42,353 nucleotides of DNA. It comes from Melioribacteraceae bacterium (lineage in GTDB: Bacteria > Bacteroidota > Ignavibacteria > Ignavibacteriales > Melioribacteraceae). A program made the position numbers and the translations under genes. The stretch lies in contig JAKIUC010000039.1 of the NCBI GenBank assembly GCA_021647785.1, positions 1 through 42,353 on the forward strand, read 5' to 3'. Each line of letters starts with the position of its first letter. Position 1 is the first letter of the stretch. The notes beneath the pieces are model-generated. The model worked only from the letters and a program-made list of their open reading frames with translations, was not told the origin of the DNA and made no database searches. This document shows, piece by piece, positions 23,669-31,295 of this stretch.

Positions 23669-24733
23669 TCAGATGAAATTTTCATCAATAAATTTATCAA
23701 TTTTAATTACTTCATTTAATTTGGCTGATTCGTATATAGCCTTTACTATAGCAAGTGAAGCAATACTTTCCTTACCTGAAATTGGTGGTGTTTTTTTATT
23801 TTTAATAGCATCGGCAATTGCTTCAAACTGTTTCAAATGAGGTGTAAAAGATAATCCATCAAGTGGAGATGAAGCCCCGCTGTTTGATGCTTCGTTTTCG
23901 ATTTCAGAATTAGTGAGTGGTTTATCAAACGTTACAATTTCAAATGCGTCACCTACTAATGTGGCAGTTCCTTTTTCACCATGTATTTCAATTTTGCGTG
24001 GTACTGCTGGATGAATTGAGGTAGAGGCTTCAATTACACCTATGGCACCATTATTAAATCGTAAAACGGCTGCTGCAGAATCTTCACCTTCAATTCGCTT
24101 ATGTGTAAAAGTTCCTACTTCTCCGTAAACAGTTTTAACTCCATTCATTAACCATTGAAGTATATCTATAGTGTGAATTGCCTGATTGATTAAAACGCCG
24201 CCGCCATCAAGTTCAAACGTCCCTCTCCACTCTGCACTATCGTAATATGCTTGATCTCTATACCACTTAACATAAGCAGCCCCTTGAAATATTTTTCCCA
24301 AGTCTCCATCATCAATAGATTTTTTCATTTTTATTACACTATCCATAAAGCGACTTTGATAAATGACAGCAAGGCTAACCTTATTCTTTTCACATTCCGA
24401 GATTAGCATTTTAGCTTTTTTAAGTGAAACTTCAATTGGTTTTTCAACAATAACATGCTTCCCTTTTTCAGCAGCCAATTTCCCATAATTATAATGCGTA
24501 CCACTTGCAGTACAAATCACAACTGCATTCAATCTTTTATCTTCAATAAATTCATCCCAATCATTAGAGAATTTTGCATCATACTTTTCCCCTAAAATTT
24601 TTGCTCTATTGATATCCCTACTAAATAGTGATATCAAATTACAATTACTACTATTCTTAATAGCTTCTGCATGTATAGCTGAAATAACACCGCAGCCAAT
24701 TATACCTATACCTAATTTTTTTGAATCACTCAT
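23669..24733 (-). CDS. Gfo/Idh/MocA family oxidoreductase (354 aa)
   Basis: The frame can start at a TTG (24748), but the ATG at 24731-24733 gives the usual start MSDSKKLGIGIIGCG, so 354 residues. The Rossmann motif GIIGCGVISAIHAEA is followed by VIVEKPIEVS (catalytic lysine) and the C-terminal GGGVLINQAIHTIDILQWL with the conserved histidine. EIHGEKGTATLVGD is the usual beta-sheet segment. This is the second of three Gfo/Idh enzymes in the operon; it is clearly different from the 347- and 424-residue ones, so they probably act on different intermediates rather than being recent duplicates. It lies between the aminotransferase (31 bases) and the 2-hydroxyacid dehydrogenase (33 bases). Confidence 0.87.
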   Translation of the reverse strand: MSDSKKLGIGIIGCGVISAIHAEAIKNSSNCNLISLFSRDINRAKILGEKYDAKFSNDWDEFIEDKRLNAVVICTASGTHYNYGKLAAEKGKHVIVEKPIEVSLKKAKMLISECEKNKVSLAVIYQSRFMDSVIKMKKSIDDGDLGKIFQGAAYVKWYRDQAYYDSAEWRGTFELDGGGVLINQAIHTIDILQWLMNGVKTVYGEVGTFTHKRIEGEDSAAAVLRFNNGAIGVIEASTSIHPAVPRKIEIHGEKGTATLVGDAFEIVTFDKPLTNSEIENEASNSGASSPLDGLSFTPHLKQFEAIADAIKNKKTPPISGKESIASLAIVKAIYESAKLNEVIKIDKFIDENFI

Positions 24734-24764
24734 ATAATTTTTTCTCAATTGAAATTTCTATCAA

Positions 24765-26126
24765 TTATAAGACTTCGTTGCAGACCTCTTTTAAAACAGA
24801 GAGTCCTTCAACTAATGCTTCTCTCGTTATCATTAGTGGTGGTGCAATTTTAACACACCTTCCACCAATGCCAACTGGCGAAAACAATAAGAGACCTTTT
24901 TGAAAACAACCTTCATTAATTTTATATGCTGTTTTTTGATCTGCTTCATTTGTATTTGGTTTTACTATTTGCATTCCTGCAACAAGACCTTCGCATGTAA
25001 CCAATCCTATTCTATCAGAATGTTTCTGCTGAATTTCTATTAGTCCTTCTTTTAACACTTTGCCTAACTCAGCAGAATTTTCAGTCATCTTCTCATCTTT
25101 AAGAGCTTTCAAATTTGCAATTGCTGCAACAACCGGTAATGGACTTGCAGAGTGTGTTGAAGTCATACTTCCCGGAGGATAGATATCCATCACATCATTA
25201 CGTCCTATAACCGCTGAAATTGCTAAGGAAGAAGAAATCCCTTTGCCGCATGCTATTAAATCTGGTTTGATATCATAATGTTCGTAAGCAAACCACTTGC
25301 CTGTGCGACCAAAGCCTGATTGCACTTCATCCATAATTAGTAGTGCATCGTTTTCACTACAGAAAGCTTCAAGTTTTTGAGCATACTCTTTTGGCATAAA
25401 AAATGGTCCCGCCCCTTGATAACTTTCAGTAATAACGCCAGCTATATTTTTTGGTTCTACACCTAAATCTTTAAGTGATTTCAGAAAAAGGTCAAAGCTT
25501 GTATCCTCTTGAAAATACCCGTCAGGGAAAGGAACATTTACAAAACCAGGGTCAAGATTTATAATCCACTCTTTTAATGCTGGAATACCACCCGCCAGCT
25601 GTGCGGCAAGAGTTCTACCATGGAATGAATTGCCAAAGCTTACAATAATGTGTTTATCCTTTCCCCCTTTTTTTACACCATAAGTTCTCGCTAACTTAAT
25701 TGCATTTTCAGTTGCTTCGGAGCCAGTTGATAAAAGAAAAACTTTATCCAATCCGTCAGGTGTATCTTGCTGAAGAAGTTCAACTAACTCAGCACGTTTT
25801 TCGTGATAAAAAACATAAGTTGAAATTAATTCATTATCTATCTCTTCTATTAACGCCTCAATTACTTTGGGGTGTGCATGCCCTGCATTTGCAATAAGAA
25901 CACCAGATGACCAGTCCAGCCACATGTTTCCCCATTTATCATATATTTGAAATCCTTCAGCTTTATCCCAAAATATTGGAGGTTGACCCGACATCGAGAT
26001 TGGTTCATATTTTTCCAATCTCTCTATAATTTCCATCGATTCCGGAACAGGTAATGCAGTAACAATTTTTCTAAATTTAGTATCAACTTTCGGTACATCA
26101 ACAGGAGTACGACTGTAAAATGACAT
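24765..26126 (-). CDS. Class III PLP-dependent aminotransferase
   Basis: A 453-residue fold type I omega-aminotransferase. PLP contacts are visible at STGSEATENAIKLART (phosphate loop, about 133-148), SFHGRTLAA, D266 in LLIMDEVQSGFGRTG (pyridine nitrogen), and the Schiff-base lysine K295 in ACGKGISSS. The C-terminal PLMITREALVEGLSVL is typical. The family includes GabT, beta-alanine-pyruvate and other omega-amino transaminases. In this operon it implies that an amino group is removed from, or added to, a pathway intermediate, which is why an amino-sugar or amino-polyol is a possible substrate. A beta-alanine role beside a PreA-like protein is the alternative, but no other pyrimidine catabolic gene is present. 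Confidence 0.9.
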   Translation of the reverse strand: MSFYSRTPVDVPKVDTKFRKIVTALPVPESMEIIERLEKYEPISMSGQPPIFWDKAEGFQIYDKWGNMWLDWSSGVLIANAGHAHPKVIEALIEEIDNELISTYVFYHEKRAELVELLQQDTPDGLDKVFLLSTGSEATENAIKLARTYGVKKGGKDKHIIVSFGNSFHGRTLAAQLAGGIPALKEWIINLDPGFVNVPFPDGYFQEDTSFDLFLKSLKDLGVEPKNIAGVITESYQGAGPFFMPKEYAQKLEAFCSENDALLIMDEVQSGFGRTGKWFAYEHYDIKPDLIACGKGISSSLAISAVIGRNDVMDIYPPGSMTSTHSASPLPVVAAIANLKALKDEKMTENSAELGKVLKEGLIEIQQKHSDRIGLVTCEGLVAGMQIVKPNTNEADQKTAYKINEGCFQKGLLLFSPVGIGGRCVKIAPPLMITREALVEGLSVLKEVCNEVL

Positions 26127-26176
26127 TAATTTCTCCGCTATTATTTTAATTATTTTTATTCTAAATTTATTTTAAA

Positions 26177-27451
26177 TTATTTATACTCTTTAAATTTTAC
26201 TGTTGGGGTATCGCCATACTCAATAGTTACGGCACGTCCATCATTTAGTATCGACATTCTGCCAGCTTCAATAACAAGTTCGTTAAATGAACTATTTGCT
26301 GGTGTAGCTATAATTCCTTCATCGTCAATTATCTTAATCATTTCTTTACGTGCAGATAATTCATCACTTTTTTCTTGCGAATTATTTTCCACTCGGTGAA
26401 CTGAATTTATTAATCCTTCAATGCTGCGATAACCATATCCCACAGGGGTTAATCCATCTCCACCACGTTCTATTAATTTTAAATAATCAGGACTTGGTTC
26501 GTTGTAATACGAATCCCCTTCAAAATCACTTTTGTTAAGATATGAATGTTTAAGCCCGCGGTATTGGTCATCGTGGAACATCAAACCACCATCTTTTTTG
26601 CCTTGGGTAAAAAGCCAAATACCTTGTGAGTTACCACCAGGTGCTACGTTTGGGTATCCCATTCCATTTATCAATGCAAGGCTTGCTCCGTTTTCCCAAA
26701 TCACATTTGCGTTAGTCCACAAGTAGCCCTCGTTACCATTTGGGTATTTATCCCTAACACCATATACAGAGACCTCTGTTGGAAGCAGCCCGGTAATCAT
26801 ATTTACTTGATCAACATAGTGGCAGCCGATGTAAGTGAACATATCCGAGTTCTCTGTAGTACACCAATTTTGAAAATTAGAATCACGATAATACCACGGC
26901 TCTATTAGGGTTGCATAGCCAACGCGGAACTCACCAAAATCACCTGCACGATATTTTAAACGAGCTATTCCCACTCTATCATCAAAACGTTTGTGATATT
27001 CTGTTGCAACAAATAATCCTTTTGAGTAAGCAAGCTTTTTAATTTCCAACGCTTCATTATAGTTTAACGTTAAAGGCTTTACACTGATTACATGCTGGTT
27101 ATGCTCTAACGCATAGATAATTGCAGAGTAATGTAATTGATCCGGAAGAGCAATAAATACTATGTTTCTCTCTTCCATTTTACCGATAACATCTTTATAC
27201 AATTCAGGAAACATTTTATCTGCAGCTTCTGTTTTATAATCTGGGTATGAATTAAATGTGTGACCAGGGAAGGCTTGTTTAAGCGTTTCATTCTCTGCTA
27301 ATTGCTTTAAGGGCGGTGTGTTAAGTGCACACACATTAATATCTTTAACTGTACTACTACGTTGCAAATAATAAATTGAAGGTATAATCTGCATCTCCGT
27401 TATCATACCACCACCAACAATGGTAACATCTAATGGTTTTGAAATTTTCAT
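26177..27451 (-). CDS. Gfo/Idh/MocA family oxidoreductase (424 aa, divergent)
   Basis: The frame extends to a TTG at 27469, but GGAG sits upstream of the ATG at 27449-27451, giving MKISKPLDVTIVGGGMITEMQ and 424 residues. It is longer than usual Gfo/Idh enzymes. The conserved EKP motif reads VKP (VISVKPLTLN), so the glutamate is missing while the catalytic lysine remains. The C-terminal catalytic area is MFTYIGCHYVDQVNMITGL with a histidine, and a large insert follows (GGNSQGIWLFTQGKKDGGLM). It probably oxidises or reduces a bulky or modified sugar. It starts 20 bases after the deoR stop, so the regulator and this gene are cotranscribed. Confidence 0.82.
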   Translation of the reverse strand: MKISKPLDVTIVGGGMITEMQIIPSIYYLQRSSTVKDINVCALNTPPLKQLAENETLKQAFPGHTFNSYPDYKTEAADKMFPELYKDVIGKMEERNIVFIALPDQLHYSAIIYALEHNQHVISVKPLTLNYNEALEIKKLAYSKGLFVATEYHKRFDDRVGIARLKYRAGDFGEFRVGYATLIEPWYYRDSNFQNWCTTENSDMFTYIGCHYVDQVNMITGLLPTEVSVYGVRDKYPNGNEGYLWTNANVIWENGASLALINGMGYPNVAPGGNSQGIWLFTQGKKDGGLMFHDDQYRGLKHSYLNKSDFEGDSYYNEPSPDYLKLIERGGDGLTPVGYGYRSIEGLINSVHRVENNSQEKSDELSARKEMIKIIDDEGIIATPANSSFNELVIEAGRMSILNDGRAVTIEYGDTPTVKFKEYK

Positions 27452-27471
27452 AAATAATTTACTCCACAATT

Positions 27472-28230
27472 TTATACTAAATTAATTTTCAGTTTTAGCT
27501 TATTAAGTTTATCCTTATACTTTTTACTAATTCCCTTATCTGTAATAATTCTATCTACCTCGTTAATCTTTCCAATATATCCCATCGTCTTCTTTCCAAA
27601 CTTTGATGAATCAGCAATCAGAATTGTTTCGGAGGCTGCTTTAATCATTAATTGATTAAGTTTTGCTTCTTCATAATTAGATGCTGTAAGTCCTTTTTCA
27701 AAATCTACACCATCAACGCCCAAAAATAATTTATCGGCAACTGTGCTATTAATTACGTTTTCTGCAAAACCGCCTGATAGACCAAAAGTAGTTTTATTAA
27801 AAACACCACCTGTTAAAATCAGCTCGTTATCACTTCCAACAATTTCGTTTGCAACATTTAACCCACCTGTAATAATTTTAATACCGCTTCTAAATTTTAA
27901 TCTGCGAGCTATGTGAACAGCCGTAAAACCTGAATCCAGAATTACGACATCCCCTTCGTTAATAAGACTTTCAGCAAAACGGGCAATACGTTCTTTTTCT
28001 TTTAAATTAATTTTCTCTTTTTCGCTAATGGATAAATCTGGCACAACTGATTGGTTAAGTATTCCCCCGCCATGCACTCTGGTTAGAAGACCTTCTTCCT
28101 CAAGGGAATCTAAATCCTTACGTATTGTTACAGGAGAAGTACTATACTCATTACATAAATCATTGATAAGTACTCGTTGTTCAACAGTAACTTTTTTTCT
28201 TATCGCTTCTTTTCTTTCTGCGTTTAACAT
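27472..28230 (-). CDS. DeoR family transcriptional regulator
   Basis: The frame extends to a TTG at 28242, but the ATG at 28228-28230 gives the family-typical start MLNAERKEAIRKKV; the product is 252 residues. The N-terminal HTH (VLINDLCNEYSTSPVTIRKDLDSLEEEGLLTRVHGG) is the DeoR signature. The C-terminal sensor has the SIS-like sugar-phosphate pocket (VVILDSGFTA, ITGGLNVANE, LFLGVDGVDFEKGLTASNYEEA and ILIADSSKFGKK). DeoR regulators respond to phosphorylated sugars and usually repress the operon they lead. It is the first gene of the region, so autoregulation of the whole catabolic operon by a pathway sugar phosphate is likely. Confidence 0.92.
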   Translation of the reverse strand: MLNAERKEAIRKKVTVEQRVLINDLCNEYSTSPVTIRKDLDSLEEEGLLTRVHGGGILNQSVVPDLSISEKEKINLKEKERIARFAESLINEGDVVILDSGFTAVHIARRLKFRSGIKIITGGLNVANEIVGSDNELILTGGVFNKTTFGLSGGFAENVINSTVADKLFLGVDGVDFEKGLTASNYEEAKLNQLMIKAASETILIADSSKFGKKTMGYIGKINEVDRIITDKGISKKYKDKLNKLKLKINLV

Positions 28231-28398
28231 GTTTTGATACAACTATTGCTTTGTTTTTATTTGTTTTTCTTTTTTATACTTAGTAATGTATATATATAGA
28301 GAGATAAATACAAACTTTTAGAAAGGTTTAATGATGTTTAAATTGATTAAGAATGTGTCGCTGCGATGCAGCTATTTTATAATGGGATGTTTTTTCGT
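28231..28398. promoter_or_regulatory. Upstream region of the deoR operon
   Basis: This gap holds the promoter of the operon. On the minus strand TTGTAT, 17 bases, TACATT is the best sigma70-like pair, about 60-90 bases before the ATG. Two adjacent 10-base direct repeats (TTGTTTTTAT and TTGTTTTTCT, plus strand 28251-28270) lie between promoter and start and could be a DeoR operator. No convincing gene is present. Beyond it lies repeat copy 1. Confidence 0.35.
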
Positions 28399-28509
28399 TT
28401 CATGGTTTGGGCTCGCCAGGCGTTGTTTGAGCAAGAGTATCAATTATTTTAAAGTTTGCACCGCTTCGCTTTCAGCTACGCCGTGCAGTCTTCGTTTTTT
28501 CGCTTCGCT
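28399..28509. repeat. Direct repeat copy 1 of the ssrA-adjacent islet
   Basis: About 111 bases that match 29920-30026 in the same orientation. The core 28415-28474 equals 29936-29995 at 57 of 60 positions, and 28486-28509 equals 30003-30026 at all 24 positions. The centre differs: GCTACGCCGTG here, against the tmRNA-like CCTCCAC in copy 2. It contains repeated CGCTTCGCT motifs. Confidence 0.85.
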
Positions 28510-28628
28510 CTATTTAAAATGTTTACTTGCAAATGCTCGTCCAGAGTGGTTCTTTAGATATTTTTTTTGTTCTACAATATTTGTTTTTACATTTTAGAAA
28601 TAATTCTATTTAGCTTCTTTAAATAATT

Positions 28629-29768
28629 TCATCTTGAGTTCCTCCTTCTGTAATCATCAGCGTCGTTTCCTTTAAGGCAGACTGTTCGATTTCCATCCCG
28701 CACATAAAAGTTTTCATCATTGAGATAATACCATTTATCTACTGTTTGACTTACTGAAATTTTACAAATGGTGAAGTTTTCAAATTTTGGGAAAGTAATC
28801 TCCAATAAACCCACAACATTTTTCGAAATATGTTCGGCGATTAGATCTCTTAGGGTAAGTTCATATTTATCTAAATTTTCAATTTCAATTTCAATACCCA
28901 CTATATAATAATTTTTAATTTCGATATAAGATATTTTCTCAATCTCCACTATTGTGTATTTGTCGTTTTCTAAAACACCAATCAATATAGTTCCGCTTGA
29001 TGAATTTAATAAAGCAACGATGGTTTTTAGAACTCCATCTTTGGCGATTTGCTTATTTGTTTTGTTGTTCTCGTCTCCCTTAAGAAGACGATTGAGATCG
29101 AGTTGAACTGAACCTTTAACTTCAAAAGTAGCTGATTCGTTATTATTTAATATATCTTCTATCGAATTTTGCTCAATCTCTGGAAAGCTCTGTTGTATAA
29201 TGGGTTTGGTGCTAAAATTATGTTCGATACCTAATGGTGTTAAATGACCAGCAAAAATATTAAATATTGGTTTTTCTCGAAGTGGACCAGTAGTAGGATT
29301 CTCCATTACAATATAACCAAGTTTCCATATTTCATCTAAGATTTGAATTACCTGCTCTTCGTTCTTGCACCCCACATAAGCAATTAGATGGTTAACCGTT
29401 CCATCGACGGTGTCTAAAGAATTTTCAGATTCTTTAACAAACCATTTTAGGAGATTTTTTATTTGGTCAGAAAGTGAAGGTAACTCAACATTATTAATCA
29501 ATGTTTGAACATTATCCTTTGTGAGTGTCAAGGGATTTTCCGAATCAGAATTGTAACGAATATGATAGCTAATCTTTTGTTTAGCAACTTGATCATTAAT
29601 GATTGGAGTAAGTCTATATGCCATATATGTAATTGTAAAGTAACCACAATTATGACAATGATACTCGCCATTTCCACCATAGCCAAATAATTTAGAATGT
29701 CCTATTTCTATTCCACAAATAGGACACACTTTTTCTGGCAGTTTAGAATTCAAATAACCATTTTTCAT
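28629..29768 (-). CDS. Zinc-ribbon and Schlafen AlbA_2 domain protein
   Basis: A 379-residue protein with an N-terminal zinc ribbon (C15/C18 in CPICG and C38/C41 in CHNCG), an alpha-helical middle section (about 50-190), and a C-terminal AlbA_2 (Schlafen-type, PF04326) domain. The AlbA_2 signature is ATFEVKGSV, KTIVALLNSSSGTILIGVLEN, then a C-terminal FYVRDGNRTVCL and the tail DADDYRRRNSR. This domain occurs in DNA- or RNA-binding regulators and in several phage-defence and toxin-related proteins. The gene stands alone between two ~110-base direct repeats beside ssrA, which suggests acquisition by horizontal transfer. A defence role is plausible but not shown. AlbA_2 nucleases use acidic residues, and whether this one is active cannot be judged. 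Confidence 0.75.
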   Translation of the reverse strand: MKNGYLNSKLPEKVCPICGIEIGHSKLFGYGGNGEYHCHNCGYFTITYMAYRLTPIINDQVAKQKISYHIRYNSDSENPLTLTKDNVQTLINNVELPSLSDQIKNLLKWFVKESENSLDTVDGTVNHLIAYVGCKNEEQVIQILDEIWKLGYIVMENPTTGPLREKPIFNIFAGHLTPLGIEHNFSTKPIIQQSFPEIEQNSIEDILNNNESATFEVKGSVQLDLNRLLKGDENNKTNKQIAKDGVLKTIVALLNSSSGTILIGVLENDKYTIVEIEKISYIEIKNYYIVGIEIEIENLDKYELTLRDLIAEHISKNVVGLLEITFPKFENFTICKISVSQTVDKWYYLNDENFYVRDGNRTVCLKGNDADDYRRRNSR

Positions 29769-29919
29769 TAGTTCAATAATCCTTCATATACATTGCTTTT
29801 TGTTGCTGTGCCATCGTTTCGGCAAATGCTAAATATTGTTATACCAACAAACCCAAAAGTTTAATTTCATCTTCGTTTAGATGATTTTTTGCTTACTAAT
29901 TTTTTAAATCAATCTAATT

Positions 29920-30026
29920 TTCTTGGCTTGGTTCTGCCAGGCATTGTTTGAGCGAGGGTATCAATTATTTTAAAGTTTGCACCGCTTCGCTTTCACCTCC
30001 ACCAGTCTTCGTTTTTTCGCTTCGCT
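29920..30026. repeat. Direct repeat copy 2, adjoining ssrA
   Basis: The second copy of the repeat at 28399-28509. It ends within the hairpin that contains the last bases of ssrA. Inside it, 29994-30004 carry a second, inverted copy of the last 11 bases of the tmRNA gene, absent from copy 1. The span between the copies holds only the zinc-ribbon/AlbA_2 gene. Confidence 0.85.
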
Positions 30027-30049
30027 TAAAACGAAGACTGGTGGAGGTG
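29994..30049. repeat. 22-base perfect inverted repeat at the 3' end of ssrA
   Basis: Arms 29994-30015 and 30028-30049 are exact inverted copies around a 12-base loop, TTCGCTTCGCTT. The right arm covers the last 11 bases of the tmRNA gene (CACCTCCACCA read on the minus strand) plus 11 bases downstream. There is no U-run after the distal arm, so it is not a standard terminator. Confidence 0.9.
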
Positions 30050-30400
30050 CCGGGAGTCGAACCCGGGTCCGAGATTACTGTTCAGAGAACATCTACACAC
30101 ATAGTTACTCTTTTAGTCTTGTTCAATAATCTTTGAATAACAAAATACTATTGAACCAGTTTGATTAAAGTTTCGCCTCTTCTACTCAAACTCTCAATTT
30201 GGCTATCGTATCTAAACGGCGTTCGTTCAAGCTCTGATACGAAAGAACTTGAGGAACGAGTAGCTATCCTTTTGGGATTAAGCTGCTAATGCGTAATCGT
30301 AGTTATCGATTATTTAAGGTACCGTCGTTTAGCGTGTCTACGGAGAACACGATGCGCAGTTCAAAGACTAAATAATCCCGTCGAAACCAGTTTCACCCCC
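30039..30400 (-). ncRNA. ssrA: tmRNA (transfer-messenger RNA)
   Basis: Minus-strand RNA of about 362 nucleotides that rescues stalled ribosomes. The 5' end GGGGGTGAAACTGGTTTCGA and the 3' end CACCTCCACCA form a 7-base acceptor stem with the G3-U70 pair required by alanyl-tRNA synthetase; CCA is encoded. The T arm includes GGTTCGACTCCCGG. The tag frame ends NYDYALAA followed by TAA (30278-30304), the standard proteolysis signal. Upstream in that frame the codons are GAT, ATC, ATA and then TAA, so the resume codon is one of the first three and is not a usual GCN. The gene lies upstream of the AlbA_2 islet, whose repeat touches its 3' end. Confidence 0.95.
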
Positions 30401-30434
30401 AAAATAATAAATTGCTGCATTGTTTTATCGCTCC

Positions 30435-30467
30435 ATTGTTAAAACCAACAAACAATAATTTAACAAT
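30435..30467. repeat. Short inverted repeat upstream of ssrA
   Basis: ATTGTTAAA (30435-30443) and TTTAACAAT (30459-30467) lie in a stretch rich in ATTGTT/AACAAT words (30420-30475). It may be part of the ssrA promoter region or a simple-sequence repeat; no function is clear. Confidence 0.35.
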
Positions 30468-30508
30468 AGAACAATTAAGAAATAATAAGAAACAACAGAC
30501 TTATCTCT

Positions 30509-31051
30509 CTATTTCTTCCAAGGGATATCATCAACTTCGTTTACATTATTTTCATAACGTGCAAGAACAAATAATAGATCTGATAACCTATTAAAATAAA
30601 TCAAAATCAATTTTGATGTTTTCACATTTTTGGATAACGAAATTACTAAACGTTCTGCTCTTCTGCAAACAGAACGTGCATTATGTAGTAAAGACGCACC
30701 CTTAGTACCACCGGGCAATATAAATTGTTTCAATGGTTCAAGTTTTTTTTCATATTTATCAATACTATTTTCGAGTAACAGAATATCATTATTAACTAAT
30801 TTTACTCTATTCACATTTTTTTTGTTTTCAGGTGTTGCAAGCTCACCGCCAATTGTAAATAATTTATTTTGAATTTCATTTAATAAATTACAAACATCTT
30901 TAGTTTTAATTTCAGAAATAGTTATACCAAGTATAGAATTTACTTCATCCACTGTGCCGTAGCATTCAACACGTAGGGAATCTTTATTTACCCTTTCACC
31001 ACCAACAAGGGATGTTGTACCATTATCACCAGTTTTCGTATATATTTTCAT
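30509..31051 (-). CDS. ATP:cob(I)alamin adenosyltransferase (PduO/MMAB type)
   Basis: A 180-residue enzyme that makes adenosylcobalamin from cob(I)alamin and ATP. The N-terminal ATP-binding motif is KIYTKTGDNGTTSLVGGERV, followed by VECYGTVDEVNSILG, and the conserved NARSVCRRAERLVISL lies in the helical bundle. The length matches PduO/CobO-type human MMAB homologues, not the CobA family. Adenosylcobalamin is the cofactor of methylmalonyl-CoA mutase, which fits the MeaB gene at the right end of the window; the two are not in one operon. It stands between ssrA and the GcvT-like gene. Confidence 0.94.
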   Translation of the reverse strand: MKIYTKTGDNGTTSLVGGERVNKDSLRVECYGTVDEVNSILGITISEIKTKDVCNLLNEIQNKLFTIGGELATPENKKNVNRVKLVNNDILLLENSIDKYEKKLEPLKQFILPGGTKGASLLHNARSVCRRAERLVISLSKNVKTSKLILIYFNRLSDLLFVLARYENNVNEVDDIPWKK

Positions 31052-31178
31052 TTATTTTATTTGTAGTGTTATATTAAATATGTAATGTCGTATAAAAACC
31101 TTCGAGGTTAGTCAAGCACAGAACAAACTAAAGATTAAAGTTGGTTCAATATTATTAAAACTCAATTTTTCTAATAAA

Positions 31179-31209
31179 CCTCTTCCAAAGGAATCCCTTT
31201 GGGAGAAGG
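31179..31209. repeat. REP-like hairpin between the GcvT-like gene and the adenosyltransferase
   Basis: CTTCCAAAGG and CCTTTGGGAG pair over 10 positions with one G-U, in a CCTCTTCC...GGGAGAAGG context. Similar CTTTGGGAGAAGG words are common dispersed repeats in many bacterial genomes. It could also end transcription of the upstream minus-strand gene. The rest of the 244-base gap shows nothing else. Confidence 0.4.
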
Positions 31210-31295
31210 TTGGGTCTATTCGTAAATTTTTGTTGTTTTATAATTAACACAACAGTAGTAATTATTCTGCAAACGTATTTAAAACTTTATTAAAA

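Noticed and set aside
16846-26126. Reductive pyrimidine degradation cluster (PreA plus beta-alanine aminotransferase)
   Set aside because: PreT, dihydropyrimidinase and beta-ureidopropionase are absent, and most neighbours are sugar-type dehydrogenases, a KDG-type kinase and an aldolase.
28331-28597. Plus-strand 88-codon frame across repeat copy 1
   Set aside because: It runs through the duplicated repeat, has no credible Shine-Dalgarno or domain, and its cysteine- and phenylalanine-rich translation looks like a frame through a non-coding repeat.
29994-30049. Interpreting the ssrA inverted repeat as an ordinary terminator
   Set aside because: There is no U-run after the distal arm and the stem includes the mature tmRNA end, so simple termination does not explain it.
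29948-30136. Plus-strand 62-codon frame covering repeat copy 2 and the tmRNA 3' end
   Set aside because: It is antisense to ssrA and encodes the familiar spurious VEVPGVEPGS string produced by reading across a T-arm and acceptor stem.
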